Shown here: positions 8,863 to 17,624 of the stretch, piece after piece
Layout of the letters: each line of letters opens with the position of its first letter
Numbering within the stretch: position 1 is the first letter of the stretch
NCBI RefSeq assembly: GCF_040365005.1
Contig: NZ_BAABWV010000011.1
Location: forward strand, 62,001-126,000
Origin: Antarcticimicrobium sp040365005
Lineage (GTDB): Bacteria; Pseudomonadota; Alphaproteobacteria; Rhodobacterales; Rhodobacteraceae
DNA length: 64,000 nucleotides
Direction: 5' to 3'
Made by a program: the position numbers and the translations under genes
Notes under the pieces: generated by a model
Seen by the model: only the letters and a program-made list of their open reading frames with translations
Told to the model about the DNA's origin: nothing
Database searches by the model: none

Positions 8863-9852
8863 ATGGACACGACGAAACCCGCATCGACCGCGCAGCTGCC
8901 GCAGGTGACCGAGCCGCGCAATCCCGGCATGGCGCTGGACCTCGACTGGGTGCGCGCGGTGCAGGCCAATACCTCGGCCATCGAACGCCGCGCCGCCACC
9001 CTGCCCGGCCGCCGCAGCGTGAAGAAGGCTTATCAGGCGGCCTGGTTGTTGAAGGCGGTCAGCTGCATCGACCTGACCACGCTGTCGGGCGACGACACCG
9101 CGGCGCGGGTGCGGCGGCTCTGCGCCAAGGCGCGCCAGCCGGTGCGCGCCGACCTGCTGTCGGCGCTGGGGATCGAGGGGCTGACCGTGGGCGCGGTCTG
9201 CGTCTATCACGAGATGGTCGCCCCCGCCGTCGCCGCGCTGGAGGGTTCGGGCATCCCGGTCGCCGCCGTCTCGACCGGGTTTCCCGCCGGGCTGTCGCCG
9301 TTCCCCCTGCGCGTCGCCGAGATCGGCGAAAGCGTGAAGGCCGGTGCCAAGGAAATCGACATCGTGATCTCGCGCCGCCATGTGCTGGAGGGCAACTGGC
9401 AGGTGCTTTACGACGAGATGCGCAGCTTTCGCGCTGCCTGCGGCGATGCCCACGTCAAGGCGATCCTCGCCACCGGCGAGCTGGGTACGCTGCGCAACGT
9501 CGCCCGCGCCAGCCTGGTCTGCATGATGGCGGGTGCCGATTTCATCAAGACCTCGACCGGGAAAGAGGCGGTGAACGCCACCCTGCCCGTTTCGCTGGTG
9601 ATGATCCGGGCGATCCGCGACTATCACGAGCGTACCGGCTACCGCGTCGGCTACAAGCCCGCCGGCGGCATCTCCAAGGCCAAGGATTCGCTGACCTACC
9701 TGGCGCTGATCAAGGAGGAACTGGGCGAACGCTGGCTGCAGCCCGACCTGTTCCGCTTTGGCGCCTCGTCGCTGCTGGGCGATATCGAGCGGCAGTTGGA
9801 GCATCACGTGACCGGCGCCTATTCGGCATCCTACAGGCACGCAATCGGCTGA
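8863..9852 (+). CDS. deoC: Deoxyribose-phosphate aldolase
   Basis: Cleaves 2-deoxyribose-5-phosphate to glyceraldehyde-3-phosphate and acetaldehyde in deoxynucleoside salvage. The protein (329 residues from MDTTKP) has the Schiff-base Lys in DFIKTSTGK (K229), the second active-site Lys in YKPAGGI (K265) and the acidic residue in KEIDIVI (D166). It is of the longer deoC type. Neither the ATG at 8863 nor an in-frame ATG at 8809 has a clear ribosome site; I prefer 8863 because the extra 18 residues are low-complexity. The aldehyde dehydrogenase gene follows 61 bp downstream and could oxidise the acetaldehyde (inference). Confidence 0.95.
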   Translation: MDTTKPASTAQLPQVTEPRNPGMALDLDWVRAVQANTSAIERRAATLPGRRSVKKAYQAAWLLKAVSCIDLTTLSGDDTAARVRRLCAKARQPVRADLLSALGIEGLTVGAVCVYHEMVAPAVAALEGSGIPVAAVSTGFPAGLSPFPLRVAEIGESVKAGAKEIDIVISRRHVLEGNWQVLYDEMRSFRAACGDAHVKAILATGELGTLRNVARASLVCMMAGADFIKTSTGKEAVNATLPVSLVMIRAIRDYHERTGYRVGYKPAGGISKAKDSLTYLALIKEELGERWLQPDLFRFGASSLLGDIERQLEHHVTGAYSASYRHAIG

Positions 9853-9889
9853 TCCGCGACGGGGCACATGCGGCCCGCGCCGGACCAAT

Positions 9890-9913
9890 GAGTATTTGAA
9901 AAGAGAAGAAGCC
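9890..9913 (+). repeat. GAGTATTTGA...GAAGAAGCC intergenic motif, copy 1
   Basis: A 24-bp element abutting the ATG of the ALDH16 gene. It matches 22775–22798 at 23 of 24 positions. Its purine-rich AGAGAAGAAG end falls where a ribosome-binding site would be and is the only Shine-Dalgarno candidate for that gene. Confidence 0.7.
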
Positions 9914-12256
9914 ATGACCGTCACGGAAATCTTCGACACGATGGACTATGGACCCGCCCCCGAAAGCGCCGCCGAGGCGCTGGCCTGGCTGGTGGACCAG
10001 GGCGACCGCTTCGGCCATTTCATCGACGGGGCCTTTACCGCCCCCGGGACAGGTTTCGACAGCCGCAATCCCGCCACCGGCGAGGTTCTGGCCACCCTGA
10101 CCCAGGCCAGCGAAACCGAGGTCAACGCCGCCGCCGCCGCCGCCCGCCGCGCCCAGGGCAAGTGGGAACGCCTGGGCGGGCCGGGGCGCGCGCGACACCT
10201 CTACGCCATCGCGCGGCTGCTGCAGAAACACGCGCGGCTCTTCGCGGTGCTGGAAACGCTCGACAACGGCAAGCCGATCCGCGAAAGCCGCGATATCGAC
10301 GTGCCGCTGGCGCAGCGGCATTTCTATTACCACGCCGGCATGGCGCAGCTGATGGAGACCGAGCTGCCGGACGCCCGGGCCATCGGCGTCTGCGGCCAGA
10401 TCATCCCGTGGAACTTTCCGCTGCTGATGCTGGCGTGGAAGATCGCGCCGGCGCTGGCGATGGGCAACACCGTGGTGCTGAAGCCGGCGGAATATACCTC
10501 GCTGACGGCGCTGCTGTTCGCGGACATCTGCCGCCAGGCCGGGCTGCCCAAGGGGGTGGTCAACATCGTCACCGGCGACGGCGCGGTGGGCGAGATGATC
10601 GTGACCCATCCGGGGATCGACAAGATCGCCTTTACCGGCTCGACCGAGGTGGGGCGCAAGATCCGCGCGGCGACCGCCGGGTCCGGCAAGGCACTGACGC
10701 TGGAGTTGGGCGGCAAGTCGCCCTACATCGTGTTCGACGACGCCGATCTGGATTCCGCGGTCGAGGGGCTGGTCGATGCGATCTGGTTCAACGCCGGCCA
10801 GGTCTGTTGCGCCGGATCACGCCTCTTGGTGCATGAGCCGGTGGCCGAGCGATTCCACGCCAAGCTGCGCGCGCGGATGGACAAGCTGCGCGTCGGCGAT
10901 CCGCTGGACAAATGCATCGACGTCGGCGCGGTGGTGGACCCGGTCCAGCACGCGGCGATCACCGACATGGTGGCGGGCAACACCGAGGGCGCGGTGCATC
11001 ACGCCAATGTCACCCTGCCCGAGCGCGGCTGTTTCTATCCGCCGACGCTGATCACCGGGCTGTCGCCCTCGGATCGGCTGATGCAGGAAGAGATCTTTGG
11101 CCCGGTGCTGGTCTCGACCACCTTCCGCACCCCGGGCGAGGCGGTGCAACTGGCCAACAACACGTGCTATGGGCTTGCGGCATCGGTCTGGACCGAGAAC
11201 GTGAACCTCGCCCTCGATATCGCGCCGAAACTGGCGGCGGGCGTGGTCTGGGTCAATGCCACCAACCTGTTCGACGCCGCCGCGGGCTTTGGCGGGGTAC
11301 GCGAAAGCGGCTTTGGCCGCGAAGGCGGGTGGGAGGGGCTATCGGCCTATACCCGCCCCAAGGCGCGACCCAAGGCGCTGGCCCCCATGCCGCCATTTCC
11401 GGCCGGGGATGGCGCCCCCGCCGATCCGCTCGACCGAACGGCCAAGCTTTATGTCGGGGGCAAGCAGGCGCGGCCCGACGGCGGCTATTCCCGCGCCGTC
11501 TGGTCGAAATCCGGCGCGCTGCTGGGGCATGTGCCGCTGGCCAACCGCAAGGACCTGCGCAACGCGGTCGAGGCGGCGCAGGCGGCTTCGGGCTGGGCCA
11601 GGACCTCGGGGCACCTGCGGGCGCAGATCCTCTATTACCTGGCCGAGAACCTTTCGGCGCGGGGCGATGAGTTCGCCCACCGGATCGACACCTTGACCGG
11701 CAAGCGTGGCGGCGAAAAGGAGGTTCAGGCCGCGATCCAGCGCCTGTTCACCGCCGCCGCATGGGCCGACAAGTATGACGGCCAGGTTCACGGGGTGCCT
11801 ATCCGGGGCGTGGCACTGGCGATGAAGGAACCGGTGGGCATCATCGGCACGCTTTGTGCCGACGAGGCACCGCTGCTGGGGCTGGTGGCTGTCATGGCAC
11901 CGGCCATCGCCATGGGCAACCGGGTGGTGCTGGCCGCCTCCGAGCCTTTCCCGCTGGCCGCCACCGATTTCTACCAGGTGCTGGAGACCTCGGACGTGCC
12001 GGCGGGCGTGGTCAACATCCTGACCGGATCGCACGCAGAGCTTGCCGCGCCGCTGGCCTCGCACCTGGGCGTCGACGCGGTCTGGAGCTTTTCCTCCACC
12101 GATCTCTCGGGAGAGATCGAGCGCGCCTCGGCGGGCAACCTCAAGCGGTGCTGGGTAAACAACGGGCAGGCGACCGACTGGACCGCCCCCGACCTGCGCC
12201 CCTTCCTGGAGGCGGCGACCGAGGTGAAAAACATCTGGGTGCCCTACGGGGAATAA
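9914..12256 (+). CDS. Two-domain aldehyde dehydrogenase, ALDH16 family
   Basis: A 780-residue protein with two ALDH domains in tandem. The N-terminal domain is complete: PWNFP (165–169), the ELGGK glutamate (E264) and FNAGQVCC with the catalytic Cys at C298. The second domain, from about residue 505, repeats the fold (VGIIGTLCADEAPLLGLVAVMAPAIAMGN) but has NNGQATDW where the catalytic Cys should be, so it is a pseudo-ALDH domain. This architecture is that of bacterial ALDH16, structurally characterised from a related genus (Loktanella). It oxidises aldehydes with NAD+; the natural substrate is unknown. Its place after deoC suggests acetaldehyde (inference). Confidence 0.93.
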   Translation: MTVTEIFDTMDYGPAPESAAEALAWLVDQGDRFGHFIDGAFTAPGTGFDSRNPATGEVLATLTQASETEVNAAAAAARRAQGKWERLGGPGRARHLYAIARLLQKHARLFAVLETLDNGKPIRESRDIDVPLAQRHFYYHAGMAQLMETELPDARAIGVCGQIIPWNFPLLMLAWKIAPALAMGNTVVLKPAEYTSLTALLFADICRQAGLPKGVVNIVTGDGAVGEMIVTHPGIDKIAFTGSTEVGRKIRAATAGSGKALTLELGGKSPYIVFDDADLDSAVEGLVDAIWFNAGQVCCAGSRLLVHEPVAERFHAKLRARMDKLRVGDPLDKCIDVGAVVDPVQHAAITDMVAGNTEGAVHHANVTLPERGCFYPPTLITGLSPSDRLMQEEIFGPVLVSTTFRTPGEAVQLANNTCYGLAASVWTENVNLALDIAPKLAAGVVWVNATNLFDAAAGFGGVRESGFGREGGWEGLSAYTRPKARPKALAPMPPFPAGDGAPADPLDRTAKLYVGGKQARPDGGYSRAVWSKSGALLGHVPLANRKDLRNAVEAAQAASGWARTSGHLRAQILYYLAENLSARGDEFAHRIDTLTGKRGGEKEVQAAIQRLFTAAAWADKYDGQVHGVPIRGVALAMKEPVGIIGTLCADEAPLLGLVAVMAPAIAMGNRVVLAASEPFPLAATDFYQVLETSDVPAGVVNILTGSHAELAAPLASHLGVDAVWSFSSTDLSGEIERASAGNLKRCWVNNGQATDWTAPDLRPFLEAATEVKNIWVPYGE

Positions 12257-12260
12257 GCGA

Positions 12261-12962
12261 ATGGTGCGCACCCCCGAACAGAAACGCCCGGTCCTGATCT
12301 TTCACGGGATCGGCACGCCCCGGCGGGCGTTGGAGCCGGGCGAGGCGGTGTTCTGGATCTCGCGCGCGGCGTTCTGCGACATCCTCGACCGGATCGTGGC
12401 GATGGGTGACCACGCGCCCGAGATCACATTCGACGACGGCAATGCCTCGGACGCCGAGATCGCCCTGCCGGAACTGGAAAAGCGCGGGCTGCGGGCGATG
12501 TTCTTTCTGCTCAGCGCGCGGATCGGGCAACCGGGATCGCTGTCAGAGGCCGACGTGCGCAGCCTTGCGGCGGCGGGCCATGTCATCGGCTTGCACGGGG
12601 CGGTCCATCGCGACTGGCGCGGGTTGGACGCGACGGGACGACAGGCCGAGTTTCGCGACGCCCGGCACCGGCTGACCGATCTTTCCGGCGCCCCCGTCAC
12701 ACGCGCCGCCGCGCCCTTCGGGCTTTACGACCGGGGGGTGAGGGCCGCGTTGCAGGATGAGGGGTTCGCCGCGCTTTACACCTCGGACCGGGGGCAGGCC
12801 CGCGACACACGGTTCCTGCGTCCGCGCAATTGCATCGAGGCGGGGATGAGCGAGGCCGCCCTGACCAACGCGTTGACCGGCCATGTGCCGCTGGCGCGGC
12901 ACCCAAGGCGGGCGCTGGGGCTGATCCGCAAACGACTGCTTCCGGCACGGAGGGCGACATGA
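12261..12962 (+). CDS. Polysaccharide deacetylase (NodB-like) family protein
   Basis: A 233-residue cytoplasmic-looking protein with an ITFDDGNASD motif (D58, D59) and LHGAVHRDW giving the two metal His residues (H112, H116), as expected for carbohydrate esterase family 4 enzymes, which de-N-acetylate sugars in a metal-dependent way. No signal peptide is seen. It starts 4 bp after the ALDH16 stop and overlaps the downstream glycosyltransferase by 4 bp (ATGA). The pair may act on the same glycan or lipid-linked sugar (inference). Confidence 0.82.
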   Translation: MVRTPEQKRPVLIFHGIGTPRRALEPGEAVFWISRAAFCDILDRIVAMGDHAPEITFDDGNASDAEIALPELEKRGLRAMFFLLSARIGQPGSLSEADVRSLAAAGHVIGLHGAVHRDWRGLDATGRQAEFRDARHRLTDLSGAPVTRAAAPFGLYDRGVRAALQDEGFAALYTSDRGQARDTRFLRPRNCIEAGMSEAALTNALTGHVPLARHPRRALGLIRKRLLPARRAT

Positions 12963-13813
12963 TCACCGTCATCGTCCCGGCCTACGAGGAAGAGGGGATC
13001 ATCGGCGACAGCCTGACCCACCTCTTGCGATCGAAAGAGCCTGCCGGCGCGGGCAAGGATCACCCGGTCGAGGTGATCGTGGTTCCCAATGGCTGCTCCG
13101 ACCGGACCGCCGAGGAGGCGCGGGCGCTGGCCCCGGATTTCGCGGCGCGAGGCTGGCGGTTCCAGGTCACCGAGCGGGCGCAGGGCAGCAAGACCGCCGC
13201 GCTGAACGCGGGGATCGCCGCCGCGACTAATCCGCGGCTGATGTTCATGGATGCCGATGTGCATGTCTCGCCCGGGCTGGTCGCGGCGCTGGCGCATGCG
13301 GTCGACCGACCCGAGCCCACCTATGCCGGCGGGCAATTCCGCATCCGGCCCGCGCGCACCATCGCCTCGCGCCTTTATGCCCGGTTCTGGCCGCGCCTGC
13401 CGTTCATGGCGCAGGGTGTGCCGGGCTGTGGCGTCGCCGCCGTGAACGCCGCCGGGCGCGCCCGCTGGGATCAGATCCCCGAGCTGACCTCGGACGACAT
13501 GTTCATCCGCAACCACTTTGCCCCCGCGGAGATGGTCGCCGTGCCCGAGACCTATTCCTGGCCCATCGCCGAGGGGTTCGGCGCGCTGGTCCGGGTGCGG
13601 CGGCGGCAGAACCGGGGGCTGGCGGAACTTGGGGAAAAACGCCCCGATCTTGTACGAAACGCGGGCCGGACCGCGCCCGGCGCGGGCGCGGCGCTGCGGC
13701 TGTTCCTGCGCGACCCGGCCGGGTTCCTCACCTATGCCGCCGTCGCGGTGACGGTGAGGACGCCGCTGTTCCGGCTACGCGGCCGTTGGGACCGCGACCG
13801 CGGCGCGCGCTGA
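12959..13813 (+). CDS. Glycosyltransferase family 2 protein
   Basis: A 284-residue GT-A fold enzyme opening with MITVIVPAYEEEGIIGDSL, with nucleotide-contacting VVPNGCSDRT and the metal-binding DAD at 98–100 (MFMDADVHV). An acceptor-side SDD-containing stretch (PELTSDDMFIRN) follows. The start is the ATG overlapping the deacetylase stop. A C-terminal hydrophobic segment (AGFLTYAAVAVTV) may associate it with the membrane. Substrate not deducible. Confidence 0.88.
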   Translation: MITVIVPAYEEEGIIGDSLTHLLRSKEPAGAGKDHPVEVIVVPNGCSDRTAEEARALAPDFAARGWRFQVTERAQGSKTAALNAGIAAATNPRLMFMDADVHVSPGLVAALAHAVDRPEPTYAGGQFRIRPARTIASRLYARFWPRLPFMAQGVPGCGVAAVNAAGRARWDQIPELTSDDMFIRNHFAPAEMVAVPETYSWPIAEGFGALVRVRRRQNRGLAELGEKRPDLVRNAGRTAPGAGAALRLFLRDPAGFLTYAAVAVTVRTPLFRLRGRWDRDRGAR

Positions 13814-13815
13814 GG

Positions 13816-15129
13816 TCAGTTGGTGGTGGTCTCCAGCCCCTCGGGCTGGCCGACGACGACGAAATGCAGATGCTCGGGATCGAGCAACTCGGCCGCGACG
13901 CGGTTGGCATCCTCGAGCGTGACGGCGTTTACCTTGTCGTTGCGTGTCTCGATGTAATCGATCGGCAGATCGTCCATCTGCATTCCGACGAGGATGCCGG
14001 CGATCCGCTCGTTCCCGTCAAAGCGCAACGGATAGGCCCCGGTGAGATAGGTCTTGGCCTTGTCCAGTTCTTCGGCGGTCACCCCATCGCGCGCCAGCCG
14101 TGTCCATTCGTTACGGATCACCTCCACCGCCTCGCCGATGCGGTCGTTGGCCGAGGCGACGCTGCCCATGTAGACCGAGGCCAGGTCGCGCGGCACGAGG
14201 TAGGAATAGACGCCATAGGTCAGCCCGCGTTTCTCGCGAACCTCACTCATCAGGCGGCTGTCGAAGCTGCCACCGCCGAGGATGGTGTTCAGCACATAGG
14301 CGGCAAAGAAATCCGGGTCGTGACGGTCGATCCCGCGCTGGCCGAACAGCGCCACCGACTGCGGCGTGGAAAAGGGTACCACGGTGACGCCGCCCGAGAT
14401 GGTGACCTCGGCCTTGCCCGGCAACGGCGCGCCGGTCTCGGGCAGGTCGCCCAGCAGCTTGTCGAGCAGCACCCCCAGTTCGTCCGGGGAGATGTCGCCC
14501 ACCGCCCCCACGTAAAGCCGGTCGCGGGCAAAGACGGCGCCATGGGCCGCAAGCAGATCGTCACGGGTCAACGCGGTGACGCTGTCGATCGTGCCGTTGC
14601 CGTCGCTGCCATAGGGATGGTCGCCATAGGTCATCGCGCGGAACGTCTGCCCGGCGATCTCGTTGGGGTCCTTGGCGTCGGAGCGCAAACCGGACAGCAC
14701 CTGTCCGCGCACCCGTTCGATCGCCTCCGCGTCGAACCGCGGCTTGTGGATCGTGTCATGCAGCAGGTCCATCACCTGGTCGCGGTTCTCGGTCAGGAAC
14801 CGGGCCGAGATCGAGACCGTGTCCGCCCCACTGTCAAACCCGAAAGAGGCCGCCAGCGATTCCAGCTCGCGGGCATAGGCGCGGGCGTCCAGATCGCCGG
14901 CCCCCTCTTCCAGCAGCCCGGTCATCAGGTTGACCGCGCCGCGCTTGCCCGGTGCATCCAGCGAGGTGCCGCCGCGAAACCGCAGCTCCAGCGCGGTGAA
15001 GGGAATCGAATGATCCTCGACCAGCCAGGCGGTGATGCCGCCGGGGCTGACCACCTCCTGTATCTTGACCGCCGCCGCCGCCGGCAGAGCCAGAACGATC
15101 AGCAGGATTGCCGTGATGAACGCCCTCAT
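13816..15129 (-). CDS. M16 family peptidase-like subunit lacking the zinc motif
   Basis: A 437-residue exported protein (signal MRAFITAILLIVLALPAAAA) of the pitrilysin/processing-peptidase family. The expected HxxEH is replaced by AVNLMTGLLEEG, so it should not bind catalytic zinc. It keeps the substrate-binding loop GGGSFDSRLMSEVREKRGLTYG. This is the pattern of the non-catalytic (alpha) partner in heterodimeric bacterial M16 pairs. Its start overlaps the stop of the catalytic partner by 4 bp, supporting co-assembly. Confidence 0.93.
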   Translation of the reverse strand: MRAFITAILLIVLALPAAAAVKIQEVVSPGGITAWLVEDHSIPFTALELRFRGGTSLDAPGKRGAVNLMTGLLEEGAGDLDARAYARELESLAASFGFDSGADTVSISARFLTENRDQVMDLLHDTIHKPRFDAEAIERVRGQVLSGLRSDAKDPNEIAGQTFRAMTYGDHPYGSDGNGTIDSVTALTRDDLLAAHGAVFARDRLYVGAVGDISPDELGVLLDKLLGDLPETGAPLPGKAEVTISGGVTVVPFSTPQSVALFGQRGIDRHDPDFFAAYVLNTILGGGSFDSRLMSEVREKRGLTYGVYSYLVPRDLASVYMGSVASANDRIGEAVEVIRNEWTRLARDGVTAEELDKAKTYLTGAYPLRFDGNERIAGILVGMQMDDLPIDYIETRNDKVNAVTLEDANRVAAELLDPEHLHFVVVGQPEGLETTTN

Positions 15130-16484
15130 TGGTCCGCCTCCCCGTCGTCGCGCATCAGCCAGCCGGTGACCGAGGCCTGCGGCCGCAGCACCGTCCGCGC
15201 GGCCTCCATGATATCATCCTCGGTGACCGCCTGAAGCAGATCGGGCCAGGCCTGGACATCCGCGACCGTCAACCCGGTGGCCAGGGCCCGGCCATAGCGG
15301 TTGGCGATGCCGGCGACGTCGTCACGCTCATAGATCTGCGCCGAGCGCAGCTGCAGCTTTATCCGGTCCAGTTGCTCGGGGTCTATCCCCTGATCGAGAA
15401 AGGCGCGCAGGCTCGCGTCCAACGCATCTTCGGCCTGCTCCATCGTGACCCCTTCTGCCGGGACGACCACGAGATCGAAGGTCGTCTCATCCCGCGATAC
15501 GCCCGAGTAGAACGCCCCGGTATAAACCGCGATCTTGTCATCGAACTGGAGCCGTTCCGCCAGAAACGAGGTTTGCCCGCCCCCGAGAATCTCGGACAGC
15601 AGATAAAGCGCCGCGGCTGTTTCCTGTGCGCCCGGGTCCCGCTCCGGCGCCAGGTAGGACCGGCTGATATAGGGCTGGGCCACGCGCGGGTCGGAAAACA
15701 CCAGCCGTCGCACGGCGGTCTGGGGCGGCTCTTGAGAGCGGAGCCGCTCGGGCAGGTCCGGGTTGGCGGGGATCACGCCATAGTAGGTCTCGGCCAGCCG
15801 CCGCACCTCGTCGGGATCGACATCGCCCGAGACCACCAGGATGGCATCGTTCGGCGCGTAATAACGGTGATAGAAGGTCAGCGCATCCTCAAGGTCCAGC
15901 GTCTCCATCTCGTGCTTCCAGCCGATCACCGGCACGCCGTAACGATGGTTGAGGTATTGCGCCGCGTTCATCTGTTCGGAGAACAGTGCCGCCGGGTTGT
16001 TCTCGGTGCGCATGTTGCGCTCTTCCAGGATCACGTTGCGCTCGGTCTCGATGTCGTCCTCGCTGAGGCGAAGGTTGACCATGCGGTCCGCCTCCATCTT
16101 CATCATCAGGCCGAGCCGGTCTGCGGCGACACGCTGGAAATAGGCGGTGTAGTCATAGCTGGTAAAGGCGTTGTCACGCCCGCCGTTGGCGGCCACGGTC
16201 GCCGAAAGCTCGCCCGGGGCCATGGTGTCGGTGCCCTTGAACATCAGGTGTTCGAGGAAATGCGCCACCCCGGACGACCCCACCGGTTCGTCCGCCGAGC
16301 CGGCACGATACCAGACCATGTGCTGCAACACCGGGGCGCGGTGATCCTCGACCACCACGACCTGCATCCCGTTGTCCAGCGTGAAGCTGGTGACCGGCTC
16401 CTGCGGGTCGGCGTCCTGCGCCGCGAGGACCGGCGCGGTAAGCGCGGTCGCCAAAACGGCGGTAAGGGCGAGTTTTCTGATCAT
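15126..16484 (-). CDS. M16 family zinc metallopeptidase, catalytic subunit
   Basis: A 452-residue exported peptidase (signal ending ...LTAPVLAAQ). The inverted zinc motif HFLEH is at residues 75–79 within SSGVAHFLEHLMFKGT, with the third acidic ligand expected about 75 residues later. It pairs with the zinc-less subunit encoded immediately downstream. It probably degrades peptides in the periplasm; substrate unknown. Confidence 0.95.
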   Translation of the reverse strand: MIRKLALTAVLATALTAPVLAAQDADPQEPVTSFTLDNGMQVVVVEDHRAPVLQHMVWYRAGSADEPVGSSGVAHFLEHLMFKGTDTMAPGELSATVAANGGRDNAFTSYDYTAYFQRVAADRLGLMMKMEADRMVNLRLSEDDIETERNVILEERNMRTENNPAALFSEQMNAAQYLNHRYGVPVIGWKHEMETLDLEDALTFYHRYYAPNDAILVVSGDVDPDEVRRLAETYYGVIPANPDLPERLRSQEPPQTAVRRLVFSDPRVAQPYISRSYLAPERDPGAQETAAALYLLSEILGGGQTSFLAERLQFDDKIAVYTGAFYSGVSRDETTFDLVVVPAEGVTMEQAEDALDASLRAFLDQGIDPEQLDRIKLQLRSAQIYERDDVAGIANRYGRALATGLTVADVQAWPDLLQAVTEDDIMEAARTVLRPQASVTGWLMRDDGEADQ

Positions 16485-16569
16485 TCGGCAATCTCCGTTC
16501 CTGCGCCACGCTCAAAGGTACGCACAGCCGGCCCCGGTTCAAGCCGACGTCTCGAAAACGTGAGCCGGG

Positions 16570-17085
16570 TCAGCGGGTTGACGGTGGCGACGTCGGGGTG
16601 CCGGCGCCGGCGGCGCGATAGCGTTCGGTTTCCGGGAACGGTTCCAGCGCCTCGCGCCGATAGGCCTGCTCATAGCGGTCGACCGGCACGATTCGAAGGC
16701 GGGTCATGCGCGATTGCCGCTTGCGGAACTTGGCATCGGCCTCGGCCAGGGTTTGCCGCACGTCGGGGTCAACGCCATTGCGCGATGCGGCCGCGACCAG
16801 CGCACCATCCGCGGCCGGAACCCCACCCGGCACGGTCGCCTCGGCTCGCCCGCCCATCGCCACGGCGGCATCCGCCATCGGGTTGAGGTCGACCAGATTC
16901 GCCGAACCCGGGCTGGGCGTCGGCAGCGCGGAATAGTCCTGCGGCGCGGTCAGCGGTTTCACCGGCAGAATCATGAACTCGTCCGGCCCCGGCCCCGGTG
17001 CGCGCAGGTTGCGCAGCCCGGTTTTCGAGCACCCGGCGATCCCGACCGCCGCAATCAGCATGATGATACCCAGAGGGCGCGTCAT
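16570..17085 (-). CDS. DUF3035 lipoprotein (BamF-like)
   Basis: A 171-residue lipoprotein: signal MTRPLGIIMLIAAVGIAGC with the lipidated Cys at about residue 19, then a Pro-rich PGPDEFMILPVKPL segment characteristic of DUF3035. In alphaproteobacteria this family has been linked to the BAM outer-membrane assembly complex as BamF; that role is taken from family annotation and is not shown here. The start at 17085 has GGGAGAG upstream; an in-frame ATG 57 bp earlier would hide the signal. It follows lspA, whose enzyme would process it. Confidence 0.82.
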   Translation of the reverse strand: MTRPLGIIMLIAAVGIAGCSKTGLRNLRAPGPGPDEFMILPVKPLTAPQDYSALPTPSPGSANLVDLNPMADAAVAMGGRAEATVPGGVPAADGALVAAASRNGVDPDVRQTLAEADAKFRKRQSRMTRLRIVPVDRYEQAYRREALEPFPETERYRAAGAGTPTSPPSTR

Positions 17086-17138
17086 GGCCACTCTCTCCCG
17101 CCTGTTTCGGGCGTGTTTAACCGATTTGCCGGGCAAGG

Positions 17139-17624
17139 TCACGGGGCCTTTTTCCTGTGCCCGTCCAGCAGGATCAACCCCGCCGCCCCGGCAAAGATGA
17201 ACACGTCACCGACGTTGAAGACAAAGGGGTTGTCGATGCCGCAGCAGGACATGTTCACGAAGTCCAGAACATAGCCGTAAAGCAGCCGGTCGATCACGTT
17301 GCCCAGCGCGCCGCCGATCAGCAATCCGGCGGCAAGCTGCATGCCCCGCCCCGCCCGCATCCGCAGGATCCAGACGAAGACCGCCAAGCAGACCGCCAGC
17401 GAGAACCCGATCAGCGCCCAGCGCGCGATGTCCGAGCCGTTGTCGAGCAAGCCGAAGTTGATGCCCCTGTTCTCGCCATAGCGAAAATTGAGCAGCGGCG
17501 GCAGCACGTCGATCTCGCGCAGGCGCACCAGGCCCATCCAGTGCACCACGACATACTTGCTGACCTGGTCCAGCATGAAGGCCCAGAACCCGGCCCAGAA
17601 CAGAGGGGCAAAGCGCACGGTCAC
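17139..17624 (-). CDS. lspA: Lipoprotein signal peptidase
   Basis: Cleaves signal peptides from prolipoproteins in the inner membrane. The 161-residue protein has four membrane segments and both catalytic Asp residues: D112 in GNVIDRLLYG and D140 in FNVGD. Start codon is GTG at 17624, immediately after the purH stop. The adjacent downstream gene encodes a lipoprotein. Confidence 0.97.
   Translation of the reverse strand: MTVRFAPLFWAGFWAFMLDQVSKYVVVHWMGLVRLREIDVLPPLLNFRYGENRGINFGLLDNGSDIARWALIGFSLAVCLAVFVWILRMRAGRGMQLAAGLLIGGALGNVIDRLLYGYVLDFVNMSCCGIDNPFVFNVGDVFIFAGAAGLILLDGHRKKAP

Noticed and set aside
9890..9913. Interpretation of the GAGTATTTGA motif purely as a ribosome-binding site
   Set aside because: The second copy at 22775–22798 is not followed by a start codon on that strand.
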